A stretch of 41,906 nt of DNA from Geoalkalibacter sp. (GCF_030605225.1 NZ_JAUWAV010000039.1:1-41906); one strand, 5' to 3'; shown: positions 8,371 to 16,126, counted from the first letter of the stretch. Program-made: numbers and translations. Notes: a model not told the origin generated them from the letters alone.

Positions 8371-8371
8371 T

Positions 8372-9283
8372 TCAATTACATCCAATTTTTAATTTCTTAA
8401 TAATTTTAGACAAAAAAATGTAACCGTCTAATTTAAAACATATTTTATCTGAAAAAGTTTTTGCACTTGTGAAGTTGAGTATTGCATTTGACATATCACC
8501 TTCATGAAACTGATGCCAACCAAATCCAAAATAACATTCAAAAAGCCGCTCGCGAATATGATTCAAAATATTAGGAGGCGAATCTGACGGCAGAAATGTC
8601 AAAAGCCCCTCCAAGGCCTGTGCTTCCCCAATCCGGATTTTCCTGGTATTCCTAGACGCCCCCCCTGCATGCTCCCGATATGCAACCAAAGGCTTTTCAA
8701 TATATCCTATCCCATTTCCCAGGCTGGCAATTTTAAGCCAAAGACAATAATCCTCCGCATGAGTTTGCCCCACAGGAAAACCACCCGCCTTCAACAATGC
8801 CGATTTTCGTGCCACAACGGATGATGTCCATAAAAAATTTCCCTCGATTAATTTTAAAAAGTTATTATCTTCAACCAAAGGGCTCAACCTTGCATCAATA
8901 GGGCAACCATCTTCGTCAATAATTTTGCACCTGGAATGAATCAGGTCATATTTTTCACTAAATAACTTGCTTTGCTCGTAAAGTTTATCGGGATCCCAAA
9001 TATCATCGGCATCACAAAAAGCGATCCATTCGCCAAGTGAATTAGAAATTGCATTGTTTCGTGCTACAGACACACCTTGGTTTTCCTGAGCGATATATTT
9101 AATTTTATTTCCGTAATTTTTTAAAATTTCACCTGTAAGATCTTGGCTGCCATCGTTTACAACAACAATTTCATATGCTGGTGCGTTTTTTTGACATAAA
9201 ATACTACTTATTGTTAATTCTATATAATTCTCAGCGTTAAATGCGGGGACAATTACAGATATAAGCGGAACAACTGTTTCCAA
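8372..9283 (-). CDS. Glycosyltransferase, GT2 family (AT-rich block)
   Basis: This GT-A enzyme of about 303 residues has 'LISVIVPAFNAENYIELTISSIL', 'EIVVVNDGSQDLT', 'NQGVSVARNNAISNSLGEWIAFCDADD' (the nucleotide-sugar and metal-binding DxD site) and a later 'HAEDYCLWLKIASLG' acceptor motif. The C-terminal 100 residues are not recognisable. I chose the TTG at 9283 because AGGGGG stands 8 nt upstream; the GTG at 9292 lies within that purine run and is a poorer start. The gene is strongly AT-rich. Its stop is followed one base later by the start of the next glycosyltransferase, which indicates an operon. Confidence 0.82.
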   Translation of the reverse strand: METVVPLISVIVPAFNAENYIELTISSILCQKNAPAYEIVVVNDGSQDLTGEILKNYGNKIKYIAQENQGVSVARNNAISNSLGEWIAFCDADDIWDPDKLYEQSKLFSEKYDLIHSRCKIIDEDGCPIDARLSPLVEDNNFLKLIEGNFLWTSSVVARKSALLKAGGFPVGQTHAEDYCLWLKIASLGNGIGYIEKPLVAYREHAGGASRNTRKIRIGEAQALEGLLTFLPSDSPPNILNHIRERLFECYFGFGWHQFHEGDMSNAILNFTSAKTFSDKICFKLDGYIFLSKIIKKLKIGCN

Positions 9284-9301
9284 GCTGAACACCCCCTAGA
9301 C

Positions 9302-10198
9302 TTATCCGAAAATCCTGCCTTTTGCGAAGCTACGCCGGGACAATAGCTCAACCCAAACAATAGGTGGATCAAAAAGCCGACTACATAAATACCTCAAACA
9401 CAACCCAAGGTATCTTCGAGCAAGCCAGATCTGGCCGATCTCATCACCAATCGCCGTGACCTGTAGTTTTCTCGTGCGCCCAGCACCATAATAATACTTC
9501 TTCAAATATTCTAAGGTTTGCCTGCCCTTGGGTAGCCAATGCTTCACTTTCGCATCAGGCACCCAGCGCCCACTAAAGCCCTCCGCCATGATCGCCGCGA
9601 TTACTTGCGATTCCTCGCCCAGCACGACCTTTCCTGCGTTCAGCCCCAGATTGGGATCATAGAGGTGTCGGCGTTGTTCGGCCATCCGCACTGCAAAGTT
9701 GGCGCCGAAGGGGACTATGCCTTCCTCGACTGAAAGTGGGATAGGTTCATCTCCAAGATCACGCACCGCAAAAGCTGCGGACACGACATGCCAAGACTCT
9801 TTCAGCCACGGTGGCGGCTCGCCTTCAAACCAAGGTGTGATGGGGCCCCCAAACACGGCAGCGTCGGGCCATTCGCGAAAAGCGCGGGCATAGGCCAGAA
9901 GCCAATCGCTATCGACCAGAACATCGTCGTCGGTCCAGACGATATAGTCCCCGGTTGCATTCCGGACGGCGGCATTGCGGGCGTTGGAAAGACCGGGAGT
10001 CGGTTCGAATATGCGCCTAATCGGCAAAAGCCCGCTAAACTCTGCAATGACCTTATCGGTGTCATCCGTACAGTTATTGTTGACAATGAGCAGTTCCCAG
10101 GAAAAACTTGCATCAGATTTCAGGTTGAGCATGTTTTCAAGGGTTTGCGTCAGCAGCGCAGCACGATTCCAGGTACAGATGGCAACGATAATTTTCAT
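9302..10198 (-). CDS. Glycosyltransferase, GT2 family
   Basis: This 298-residue GT-A enzyme starts MKIIVAICTWNRAALLTQTLENML. 'ELLIVNNNCTDDT', 'PGLSNARNAAVRNATGDYIVWTDDDVLVDSDWL' (the DDD metal site) and 'GEESQVIAAIMAEGFSGRWVPDAKVKHWLP' are typical of GT2 proteins annotated as cellulose/hyaluronan-like or rhamnosyltransferase-like. Its GC content is intermediate, higher than that of the neighbours on both sides, so the AT-rich block is itself a mosaic. Its ATG overlaps the stop of the upstream GT2 gene by 4 nt (10195-10198), which implies translational coupling. Confidence 0.84.
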   Translation of the reverse strand: MKIIVAICTWNRAALLTQTLENMLNLKSDASFSWELLIVNNNCTDDTDKVIAEFSGLLPIRRIFEPTPGLSNARNAAVRNATGDYIVWTDDDVLVDSDWLLAYARAFREWPDAAVFGGPITPWFEGEPPPWLKESWHVVSAAFAVRDLGDEPIPLSVEEGIVPFGANFAVRMAEQRRHLYDPNLGLNAGKVVLGEESQVIAAIMAEGFSGRWVPDAKVKHWLPKGRQTLEYLKKYYYGAGRTRKLQVTAIGDEIGQIWLARRYLGLCLRYLCSRLFDPPIVWVELLSRRSFAKGRIFG

Positions 10199-11097
10199 GA
10201 AAAATAACCATCATATAGTTTAATCAATTTTTTTGGTATATTTTTATATAACCTATATTTAAAAACTATATCTTTATAAACACCCATATATTTAGAAATA
10301 TTTATTAAGTAAGAGAACTTTCTTAAATCCCTCGAGTACCAACTTGAGATTAAATCCTTATTCAATATTCTAACGAACAAATCAACAACATTCACATTCA
10401 CTGAACCAACATCAACATTGTTTCCATTCTTTTCAATAAATTTAATTCTTGATTTATATAACGATTCAAATTGCGCAAAGGGGTCTTTGCTTATTTGGTT
10501 ATCATGCCATCTATAACTAACGGTTATTTTTTTCGTATTTACAAAAAGAGATCGCACAGAAAACCTTAACCAAAAATCAAAATCTGGAGCAATTCTGATA
10601 TCTTTATTAAACCCGCCTAGTTTTTTAACGGCAGCAGCCCGGGTAATAACGCTATTTGCCGGGACAATCGTCCTCTCAAAACAATAGTTAAACATATTAA
10701 GGGGCTGGTCTTCTGCCTCCGAAAAATACCATGTACCACTACGAGAACCAAAAAACCTAACACCGGAAAAAGCAACATCTGCCGATGGGTGCCTCTCTAA
10801 CAAGCCAATAACAGTCTCACAATGGTCAGGGTCCCAAACATCGTCAGCATCAAGCCATGCTATCAAATCGCCACGAACAGCGGCTATCCCGATATTACGT
10901 GCCAGGGCATGCCCACTATTTTTTTCAGTACTTAATACTTTTACCGGATAATTTCTTAATATACTTACTGTGTTATCTGTAGAACAATCATCGACTACAA
11001 CAATTTCATCAACTTTTTTTGACTGTGAAAGCACAGAATCAATTGCCTCGCCAATATATTTTTCGGCGTTATAACACGGAATAATAACCGAAATCAT
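10195..11097 (-). CDS. Glycosyltransferase, GT2 family (AT-rich block)
   Basis: This 300-residue GT-A protein starts MISVIIPCYNAEKYIGEAIDSVL. It contains 'EIVVVDDCSTDNTVSILRNY', 'NSGHALARNIGIAAVRGDLIAWLDADDVWDPDHC' (DxD) and 'RIAPDFDFWLRFSVRS'. The frame could extend nine codons upstream, but the ATG at 11097 shares a base with the TAA of the ABC ATPase gene (TAATG), a common coupling arrangement, and starts directly at the first strand. The C-terminal third is Tyr/Lys/Ile-rich, with no recognised domain. Codon use is AT-rich. Substrate unknown. Confidence 0.84.
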   Translation of the reverse strand: MISVIIPCYNAEKYIGEAIDSVLSQSKKVDEIVVVDDCSTDNTVSILRNYPVKVLSTEKNSGHALARNIGIAAVRGDLIAWLDADDVWDPDHCETVIGLLERHPSADVAFSGVRFFGSRSGTWYFSEAEDQPLNMFNYCFERTIVPANSVITRAAAVKKLGGFNKDIRIAPDFDFWLRFSVRSLFVNTKKITVSYRWHDNQISKDPFAQFESLYKSRIKFIEKNGNNVDVGSVNVNVVDLFVRILNKDLISSWYSRDLRKFSYLINISKYMGVYKDIVFKYRLYKNIPKKLIKLYDGYFS

Positions 11098-12386
11098 TAC
11101 GATAAACTTTCCCTTAACTTCCAAGAATGATCAAACAAAACCAATCTCTCAGAATCTGGCATTCTACCAAAACCATAGTAGTCAGATTTTTCAACATTTA
11201 TTATGCCCGCGTCTATTATCCAATCTTCGACAACTGTCGAACTTGAAATATGCAAATTATATTTATATATCCCTGAATTTAATTGCAATTTAGGAATATA
11301 ACATTCAAAAACACCTTTTTTTTGGCCTATATCCTCAAAAAAGTCCCCTGTAAGCAAATTCCACAAATTTGCAACCTTCACATCTTTCATACTATTAATT
11401 GCAAATGATACAGATAAATTTTTCGCTTTTTCTTTTTCGATAATTTCAAATTCAGCAAGAATCTTAAGTGTTTCACCGCTTTTTACATAGCAAACACGGT
11501 CACCATTTTCATTTTCTAACCATGTATCAATAAATCTAATGCCACCTTCGCCCTTTCGATCGCTTCTCTTTGAAATGTCGCTATTAATAATTGCCATAAA
11601 ATCCTGCAAATATTTATCAACTACGCAATTTGGCGCCCCACTTGCCACTATTTGTCCTTCGGCTAATAAAATACACCTATTGCAAAGGCCAAGCACGGCC
11701 TCCATTTGATGGCTGACAAAAAGCACTGTACGCCCATGACTGGCGACATCTTGCATCTTACCCAAACATTTTTTTTGAAACGCAGCATCCCCAACCGCCA
11801 ACACCTCATCAATAATCAAAATCTCCGGCTCCAAATGCGCCGCCACCGAAAACGCCAACCGCACCTTCATTCCCGACGAATACCGCTTGATCGGCGTATC
11901 GAGAAACTTCTCCACCCCCGAAAAATCCACAATCTCATCGAACTTGCGATCAATCTCCTTTTTGGTCATCCCAAGAATGGTGCCGTTCATGTAGATATTC
12001 TCGCGCCCCGACAACTCAGGATGAAACCCCGTGCCCACCTCCAGCAAACTGGCCACGCGCCCATTGATGGTCACGCGCCCGGCGGTCGGCTCGGTAATGC
12101 GCGACAACACCTTGAGCAGGGTACTTTTCCCGGCGCCGTTGCGCCCGATGATGCCCAGCACCTCGCCGTGCTTGACCTCGAAAGACACATCGTTCAGAGC
12201 ATGCAGCACATCGGGATCGTTGCTGTTCAGATCGAAATGCCCCAGGCTGCGCAACTGCTTGAAGTTCTTCTGCGGCGCCTTAAGCCAGGAAAACAGGGTC
12301 GCGGCCAGGGTGTCCTTGGTTTCGTCCTTGAGACCGAGGCGGTAGAGTTTGTGGAGATTTTCTACTTTTATTGCTATGTCTGACAT
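11097..12386 (-). CDS. wzt: ABC polysaccharide exporter ATPase with C-terminal glycan-binding domain (Wzt)
   Basis: This 429-residue protein has an N-terminal ABC ATPase: Walker A 'GRNGAGKS' at 81-88, 'YSSGM' signature at 169-173, Walker B 'ILIIDE' at 189-194, and 'VLFVSHQ' with the switch His. About 150 further residues form a beta-rich C-terminal domain of the Wzt_C type. In O-antigen exporters this domain recognises the terminal modification of the finished chain, so it is specific to the glycan. The protein would pair with the Wzm permease encoded upstream and move a complete lipid-linked glycan across the inner membrane. The DNA for the ATPase half is GC-rich and that for the C-terminal half is AT-rich, with the change near the domain boundary (about 11650-11780). 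Confidence 0.9.
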   Translation of the reverse strand: MSDIAIKVENLHKLYRLGLKDETKDTLAATLFSWLKAPQKNFKQLRSLGHFDLNSNDPDVLHALNDVSFEVKHGEVLGIIGRNGAGKSTLLKVLSRITEPTAGRVTINGRVASLLEVGTGFHPELSGRENIYMNGTILGMTKKEIDRKFDEIVDFSGVEKFLDTPIKRYSSGMKVRLAFSVAAHLEPEILIIDEVLAVGDAAFQKKCLGKMQDVASHGRTVLFVSHQMEAVLGLCNRCILLAEGQIVASGAPNCVVDKYLQDFMAIINSDISKRSDRKGEGGIRFIDTWLENENGDRVCYVKSGETLKILAEFEIIEKEKAKNLSVSFAINSMKDVKVANLWNLLTGDFFEDIGQKKGVFECYIPKLQLNSGIYKYNLHISSSTVVEDWIIDAGIINVEKSDYYGFGRMPDSERLVLFDHSWKLRESLS

Positions 12387-12446
12387 GGATTGTTTCTCTC
12401 TTGATAACGATAGGTGACAAAATTCAAAACCCTGAAAACCTTTTTT

Positions 12447-12543
12447 GGTCCACGGAAGGCACGGAAGTCACGGAAAAAACCGTGAATCTAAGCTCTATGC
12501 CTATGATTTTTTTCATTTTCCGTGCTTTCCGTGTTTTCCGTGG
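12447..12543. repeat. Long inverted repeat of tandem CACGGAA 9-mers, copy A
   Basis: The left arm (12447-12479) has three 9-bp units ending CACGGAA. The right arm (12516-12543) is their complement, TTCCGTG repeated three times. About 36 bp separate the arms here, and this spacer differs from the one shared by the copies further right. The element lies between wzm and wzt and could form a strong hairpin in the transcript. Confidence 0.8.
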
Positions 12544-12564
12544 GCAGAAGGATCTTATCCGCCC

Positions 12565-13389
12565 TTACGCGACATCCGCGAAAACCTTTTCTTTAAACCG
12601 GAAATAAAACGCCCCCGTCACCGCAAGGGTTACAGCCACGATCAACCCGAGAACGATATACCCCCAGGGCATGGGGTTGGTGCCGAGCAGGGCCGAGCGA
12701 AACCCTTCGATGACGCCGACCATTGGGTTGAGGGCATAGAGCCAGCGCCAGCCGCCGGGCACCAGACTGGCCGGATACACCACCGGCGCGGCGTACATGA
12801 GCAACTGCACGACAAAGGTCATGGCGTATTTGATGTCGCGATACTGGATGGCCAGGGCGGTGAGCCAGGTGCCGATGCCGGCGGCGGTGAGCATCATGAT
12901 GAGAATCAAGAGCGGCAGCCACAGAACACCCCAGGTCGGCGCATGCCAGTGGAAGAGCATCAACACGAACAGCAACGCCAGAGCGATGACGAAATCGACC
13001 AGCTTGGCGAGCACCGCGGCCAGGGGCAGAATGATGCGCGGAAAATAGACTTTGCTCAGCATGTTGGCTTCGGCCACGAGACTGTTGGTGCTCTCGGTGA
13101 CGGAATTGGCGAAATAGGTCCAGGGTACCAGAGCGGCGAAACTGAACAGGGCGTAAGGCACGCCGTCGGAACCGACCTTGGCGAGTTTGCCGAAAACGAT
13201 GGTGAAAACGATCATGGAAAAAAACGGCTGAATCACCGCCCAGCCGATGCCGAGCATGGATTGGGCGTAACGGATCTTGATGCTGCGCCAGACCAGGAAA
13301 TAGAAAAGGTCGCGATACTCGATCAGTTCTTTCCAGTCGATGAATTTCCAGCCCTTGCGTGGTTCGATGACAATCTGATGCGCTTCCAT
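12565..13389 (-). CDS. wzm: ABC-2 type polysaccharide export permease (Wzm)
   Basis: This 274-residue integral membrane protein has about six transmembrane segments. It opens with 'DWKELIEYRDLFYFLVWRSIKIRYAQSMLGIGWAVIQPFF', the cytoplasmic gate-helix region typical of Wzm/TagG permeases, and later shows 'VYFPRIILPLAAVLAKLVDF' and 'LNPMVGVIEGFRSALLG'. It forms the channel of the exporter with the Wzt protein encoded next. The start at 13389 (MEAHQIVIEPRKGW) is supported by a GAGG ribosome site 5 nt upstream; the frame extends 18 codons further without support. It is GC-rich, unlike the downstream glycosyltransferases, so the conserved half of the exporter belongs to the resident background. 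Confidence 0.92.
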   Translation of the reverse strand: MEAHQIVIEPRKGWKFIDWKELIEYRDLFYFLVWRSIKIRYAQSMLGIGWAVIQPFFSMIVFTIVFGKLAKVGSDGVPYALFSFAALVPWTYFANSVTESTNSLVAEANMLSKVYFPRIILPLAAVLAKLVDFVIALALLFVLMLFHWHAPTWGVLWLPLLILIMMLTAAGIGTWLTALAIQYRDIKYAMTFVVQLLMYAAPVVYPASLVPGGWRWLYALNPMVGVIEGFRSALLGTNPMPWGYIVLGLIVAVTLAVTGAFYFRFKEKVFADVA

Positions 13390-13456
13390 ACTACCTCGAT
13401 GTTTGTTTAGTGTGTGCCGGTGAAGCAGAAATCCTTGTTGCAAAAATTCTTTTCAC

Positions 13457-13602
13457 GTCCACGGAAGGCACGGAAGTCACGGAAAAAACCTTGAAAATCT
13501 CTTTTTGACGGGATAAGGGCGGATCAGGGCTGATGTTAAAAGCAACAAACCAAAAGACTTATCAGGTTTTCATCCGCAGTTATCCACCGTTATCCTGTCC
13601 AA
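13457..13602. repeat. Intergenic repeat fragments: solo CACGGAA left arm and a second short repeat
   Basis: A left arm of the CACGGAA family without its right arm spans 13457-13488. It is followed by 'CCTTGAAAATCT', also part of the linker found between copies at 14.8 and 15.4 kb. TATCCTGTCCAAAACCCG at 13591-13608 recurs at 14714-14731 with the same kind of flank (GCGGAT/ATCCGC next to TTATCC). The whole gap upstream of wzm is repeat debris. Confidence 0.65.
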
Positions 13603-13612
13603 AACCCGTCTC

Positions 13613-14056
13613 TCAGCTCACCAACTCAGGGTGTTGCCGCCGCAGCCAGGCTAAAACGTCGCCCCTGAATTCTTCGACGAATGCGATCAGTTCCTGGGCC
13701 TCGCCATGACTGGCTGCGCCGCTGCAATCATATTCCACGGTGTTGCGCTTCACTCGACAAACATCCAGGTAATTGGCGTCAGCCTTCCGCTCGGGGCCGA
13801 GAACCAACGGCAGCGCCTGAATGGTGCGGTAATGCTGCAACCCCTGCCCCGCCCTGAAACCTTGGGCGCAAAGCAGAATCGTGCATAGTTTCAGAGCCGC
13901 ATTGTAGGCAATGCCAAACTGCCAGTCCGATGAAATGCCTCCCGATTTGGCATCCTTGAGGTCACGCTCGACAATCGCCAGCAGATCGGCGATTTCCTGT
14001 CGGCTTGACCGATGATGTTTGAGCCACCCGTGATCAGCCCATTGCTGCAAGGTCAT
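13613..14056 (-). CDS. HEPN-like partner of nucleotidyltransferase (probable toxin)
   Basis: This 147-residue, mostly alpha-helical protein starts MTLQQWADHGWLKHHRSS. Its pattern is 'ADLLAIVERDLKDAK...SSDWQFGIAYNAALKLCTILLCAQGFRAG...HYRTIQALPLVLG' and a conserved 'RVKRNTVEYD' segment. R-x4-Y/H in the last is the HEPN-type catalytic signature (R-x4-6-H), here with RNTVEY. HEPN proteins act as RNases or as targets of AMPylation and pair with MNT nucleotidyltransferases. The frame is open upstream, but the ATG at 14056 has a GGGGACAG site and overlaps the end of the nucleotidyltransferase gene by 23 nt. Assignment to HEPN rests on pattern and neighbour rather than on an exact motif. Confidence 0.68.
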   Translation of the reverse strand: MTLQQWADHGWLKHHRSSRQEIADLLAIVERDLKDAKSGGISSDWQFGIAYNAALKLCTILLCAQGFRAGQGLQHYRTIQALPLVLGPERKADANYLDVCRVKRNTVEYDCSGAASHGEAQELIAFVEEFRGDVLAWLRRQHPELVS

Positions 14057-14621
14057 TTTCTGTCCCCTTGATAAAGAGCTTGGGTGATTCAAGTACGCCG
14101 GAAACAAAATGCTCGCCACGGTTACGGCGCTCGGCAAAATCCCCCACGGTCAGGACATGTGGGTTGATTTCACGGCCCAGGGTTAATCTCATCTCTGCCA
14201 TAAGGCCGGTCAGTGCCCGAAGGCCTATCTCGCCGATCACCATGAGGTCGATATCACTGGCGGCCTGTTGGGTATCGTTGGCGATGGAGCCGAAAATAAA
14301 TGCGACCTGTACGTCATCCCGATCTTTAAGTTGCGCACTGAGGGCCGCCGCTAAACCGGTCGTTTTTATGACCATGGAGCGGATATCGGGGTAGAGAGGA
14401 TGTTCGCGATTCGCCCTGTAATAGACTCGATTTCCGCTGCGCCGACACACCACCAACTGCAAACCGAGCAATTTCTTCAACTCGGCCTGGATGGGGCCGA
14501 TGGTGCACCCAGCCTCCCGCTCCAGTTCGCGCATATGCAGTTCGTTATCCTGAAAACCAAACAGGATGCGGAACAAAGCCGCCCGAACCTTGGATGAAAA
14601 TATTTGCGTCAGCGTGTCCAT
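14034..14621 (-). CDS. Winged-helix / nucleotidyltransferase fusion (MNT antitoxin-like)
   Basis: This 195-residue protein starts MDTLTQIFSSKVRAALFRILFG. Residues 1-90 are an ArsR/MarR-like winged helix with 'HMRELEREAGCTIGPIQAELKKLLGLQLV' and wing 'NRVYYRANREHPLYPDIRSMV'. The second half is a minimal nucleotidyltransferase: 'VAFIFGSIANDTQQAASDIDLMVIG' holds the G-S-x(n)-D-x-D motif. Such proteins neutralise the HEPN partner by modifying it and repress the operon. I chose the ATG at 14621 because the upstream extension (34 codons) crosses an AT-rich promoter-like region that carries an inverted repeat. The gene overlaps its HEPN partner downstream and is intact. Confidence 0.8.
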   Translation of the reverse strand: MDTLTQIFSSKVRAALFRILFGFQDNELHMRELEREAGCTIGPIQAELKKLLGLQLVVCRRSGNRVYYRANREHPLYPDIRSMVIKTTGLAAALSAQLKDRDDVQVAFIFGSIANDTQQAASDIDLMVIGEIGLRALTGLMAEMRLTLGREINPHVLTVGDFAERRNRGEHFVSGVLESPKLFIKGTENDLAAMG

Positions 14622-14634
14622 TTGTATCTTTTTT

Positions 14635-14650
14635 AAATACGGATGTATTT
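14635..14650. promoter_or_regulatory. Candidate autoregulatory operator of the winged-helix/MNT gene
   Basis: AAATACGGATGTATTT is a perfect 6-bp-arm inverted repeat with a 4-bp centre, 14 nt upstream of the start codon in an AT-rich pocket. Its position over the probable promoter and the winged-helix domain of the downstream product make it a plausible self-repression site. Confidence 0.5.
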
Positions 14651-14741
14651 TATTTGCATACATTTTGGGGAAATTTAAGGATTCTGGGACTACCCCGCAG
14701 CGATCCGCCTTTATCCTGTCCAAAACCCGGCTCTTGATTGT

Positions 14742-14894
14742 CCTTCCGTGCTTTCCGTGTTTTCCGTGGACAACAAGCCTTGAAAATCTTTTCCTGGTCC
14801 ACGGAAGGCACGGAAATCACGGAAAAAACCCGAAACGAAACATCCAACCTCTTTTTCTTGCTTTACCTTCCGTGCTTTCCGTGTTTTCCGTGGA
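14742..14894. repeat. CACGGAA inverted repeat, right arm plus complete copy (C)
   Basis: A right arm (14742-14771) is followed by the linker 'CCTTGAAAATCTTTTCC' and then a complete element (14796-14894, left and right arms). The right end of the complete copy supplies the TAG stop codon (14895-14897 region) of the GxxExxY gene. Confidence 0.82.
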
Positions 14895-15314
14895 CTAAAG
14901 CACAATCCGCTCAACCGTTGCCTTGGGATGGCTGCCGAAGTTGACCAGCAATCCTAACTGCTTGCCTGTGGCTTTCAGATAGTTCAACACCTGGGCCTGG
15001 TGCTCGCTGGTGGTTTTCGACAGCGCCTTGAGTTCAACAATGATTTCATCAAAACAAACCAGATCGGGCCGGTAGGTCTGTTGGAGCGGCTGCCCCTTGT
15101 AGCGGATCCTCAACTCCTGCTGAGCAACAAACGGCACCCCTCGCCGAATCAACTCTGCTTCCAGGCACTCCTGATAAACTGCTTCCAGAAATCCGCATCC
15201 CATCTCGCGGTAAACCTCGAACACCGCGCCACGAATGGCATAGGTTTCCTGCTCGAAAAGCAGGTGCTTGGCCGAGGAATTTGTTGAAACCTGCATGGTA
15301 TCGGATTCTTTCAT
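14895..15314 (-). CDS. GxxExxY protein (PD-(D/E)xK nuclease-like fold)
   Basis: This 139-residue protein carries the family motif 'GFLEAVY' within 'AVFEVYREMGCGFLEAVYQECL'. Its core resembles a PD-(D/E)xK nuclease: 'YRPDLVCFDEIIVELKA' provides D...E-x-K, followed by 'HQAQVLNYLKATG'. Function is unknown; the family often occurs in several copies per genome. The start at 15314 (MKESDTMQ) is preceded by AAGG with 6-nt spacing, and that AAGG lies in the tip of a CACGGAA repeat arm that ends flush with the ATG. A second ATG six codons later is possible. The stop codon is formed at the border of another copy of the same arm, so the gene fits exactly between two repeat arms. Confidence 0.85.
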   Translation of the reverse strand: MKESDTMQVSTNSSAKHLLFEQETYAIRGAVFEVYREMGCGFLEAVYQECLEAELIRRGVPFVAQQELRIRYKGQPLQQTYRPDLVCFDEIIVELKALSKTTSEHQAQVLNYLKATGKQLGLLVNFGSHPKATVERIVL

Positions 15315-15319
15315 GTTTT

Positions 15320-15536
15320 ACCTTCCGTACATTCCGCGTTTTCCGTGGACAACAGGCCTTGAAAATCTTTTTCCCGGTCCACGGAAGGCACGGAAATCAC
15401 GGAAAAAAGTGTAAAACCGAAAAACCTTGAGCCCTGTGTTTCATTTTACCTTCCGTGCTTTCCGTGTTTTCCGTGGACAACACACCTTGAAAATCTTTTT
15501 CCTGGTCCACGAAAGCACGGAAATCACGGAAAAAAA
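15320..15536. repeat. CACGGAA inverted repeats, right arm, complete copy and left arm (D/E)
   Basis: The order is right arm 15320-15354, linker, complete element 15376-15480, linker with CCTTGAAAATC, then left arm 15504-15536. The spacer of the complete copy (AAAACCGAAAAACCTTGAGC onward) is nearly identical to the spacers at 16.05 and 16.92 kb. Arms and linkers alternate as a tandem composite of roughly 130 bp per unit. Confidence 0.82.
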
Positions 15537-15653
15537 TTAAATAATCGAAATTCCAACCCTTATTTTCGTCGGCATTCGCTCCAGAACAAACTCAACGACC
15601 ATACCCGCCAAGGTTATCGCCTCTTCAACATCTTCAACGGCGGGCTCCAGCAT
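15537..15653 (-). pseudogene. C-terminal remnant of a HEPN-domain gene
   Basis: A 38-codon frame from an ATG at 15653 reads 'MLEPAVEDVEEAITLAGMVVEFVLERMP'. This matches the last helix of HEPN proteins that normally sit directly downstream of an MNT gene. The helical body with the catalytic R-x4-6-H is missing. The 3' end of the preceding MNT gene runs into it with a 20-nt overlap, so a deletion has probably joined the two. The repeat left arm at 15504-15536 begins right after its stop. Little or no activity is expected. A chance ORF cannot be excluded, but the position argues against it. Confidence 0.6.
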
Positions 15654-15996
15654 GAAGCACTCTGCCCTCCTCCAGAATCTTGCGTTCGAGCGATGCCTTG
15701 ATTCGGCCACTCCTCTGCATCTCACCCGGAGTGCGCACCAAAATTTCGACAGGGAGGCTGATTCCCCTGAGGCTGCGATAAATTTCCCGGGCACGCCGAT
15801 AACCCGGTTGCTCTGTTTTTTTCACCACAACCAGAAGATCGACGTCGCTTTCTTCCGTCGGGGCTCCCCAGACATGCGACCCGTAGAGAATGATTTTTTC
15901 AGGATGGACCGCTTCGACGATCCGGCGGGTGACCGCCTCAAGATCTTTACTGTCGAGGTTTTTCAAAACCGATTCTCCTGCCTGCCTGAGGGCCAA
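15634..15996 (-). CDS. Minimal nucleotidyltransferase (MNT, antitoxin-like)
   Basis: This 120-residue protein has the MNT motif 'KIILYGSHVWGAPTEESDVDLLVVV' (G-S-x(n)-D-x-D) after a short helical N-terminus ending 'DLEAVTRRIVEAVHPE'. The third acidic position is probably the Glu of 'SLPVEILV' (usually Asp or Glu). MNT proteins AMPylate HEPN toxins. Here the partner is reduced to a stub overlapping the 3' end (15537-15653), so the antitoxin is orphaned. The last residues, 'GRVLHAGARR', replace the family's usual ending near the junction. It is flanked on both sides by CACGGAA repeat arms. Confidence 0.8.
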   Translation of the reverse strand: MALRQAGESVLKNLDSKDLEAVTRRIVEAVHPEKIILYGSHVWGAPTEESDVDLLVVVKKTEQPGYRRAREIYRSLRGISLPVEILVRTPGEMQRSGRIKASLERKILEEGRVLHAGARR

Positions 15997-16024
15997 TGGA
16001 CAAATCTTCGCAAATCATTTTTCA

Positions 16025-16118
16025 GTCCGCGGAGGGCACGGAAAAAGTCCAAAACCGAAAAACCCTGGGCCCTGTGTTTCGTTTTACCTTCCGTGCTTTC
16101 CGTGTTTTCCGTGGACAA
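16025..16118. repeat. CACGGAA inverted repeat, complete copy (F)
   Basis: The left arm is degenerate (GTCCGCGGAGGGCACGGAAA), the spacer is the conserved AAAACCGAAAAACCCTGGGC onward, and the right arm is intact. It separates the MNT gene from the PIN-domain gene. Confidence 0.78.
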
Positions 16119-16126
16119 CATTGCTC

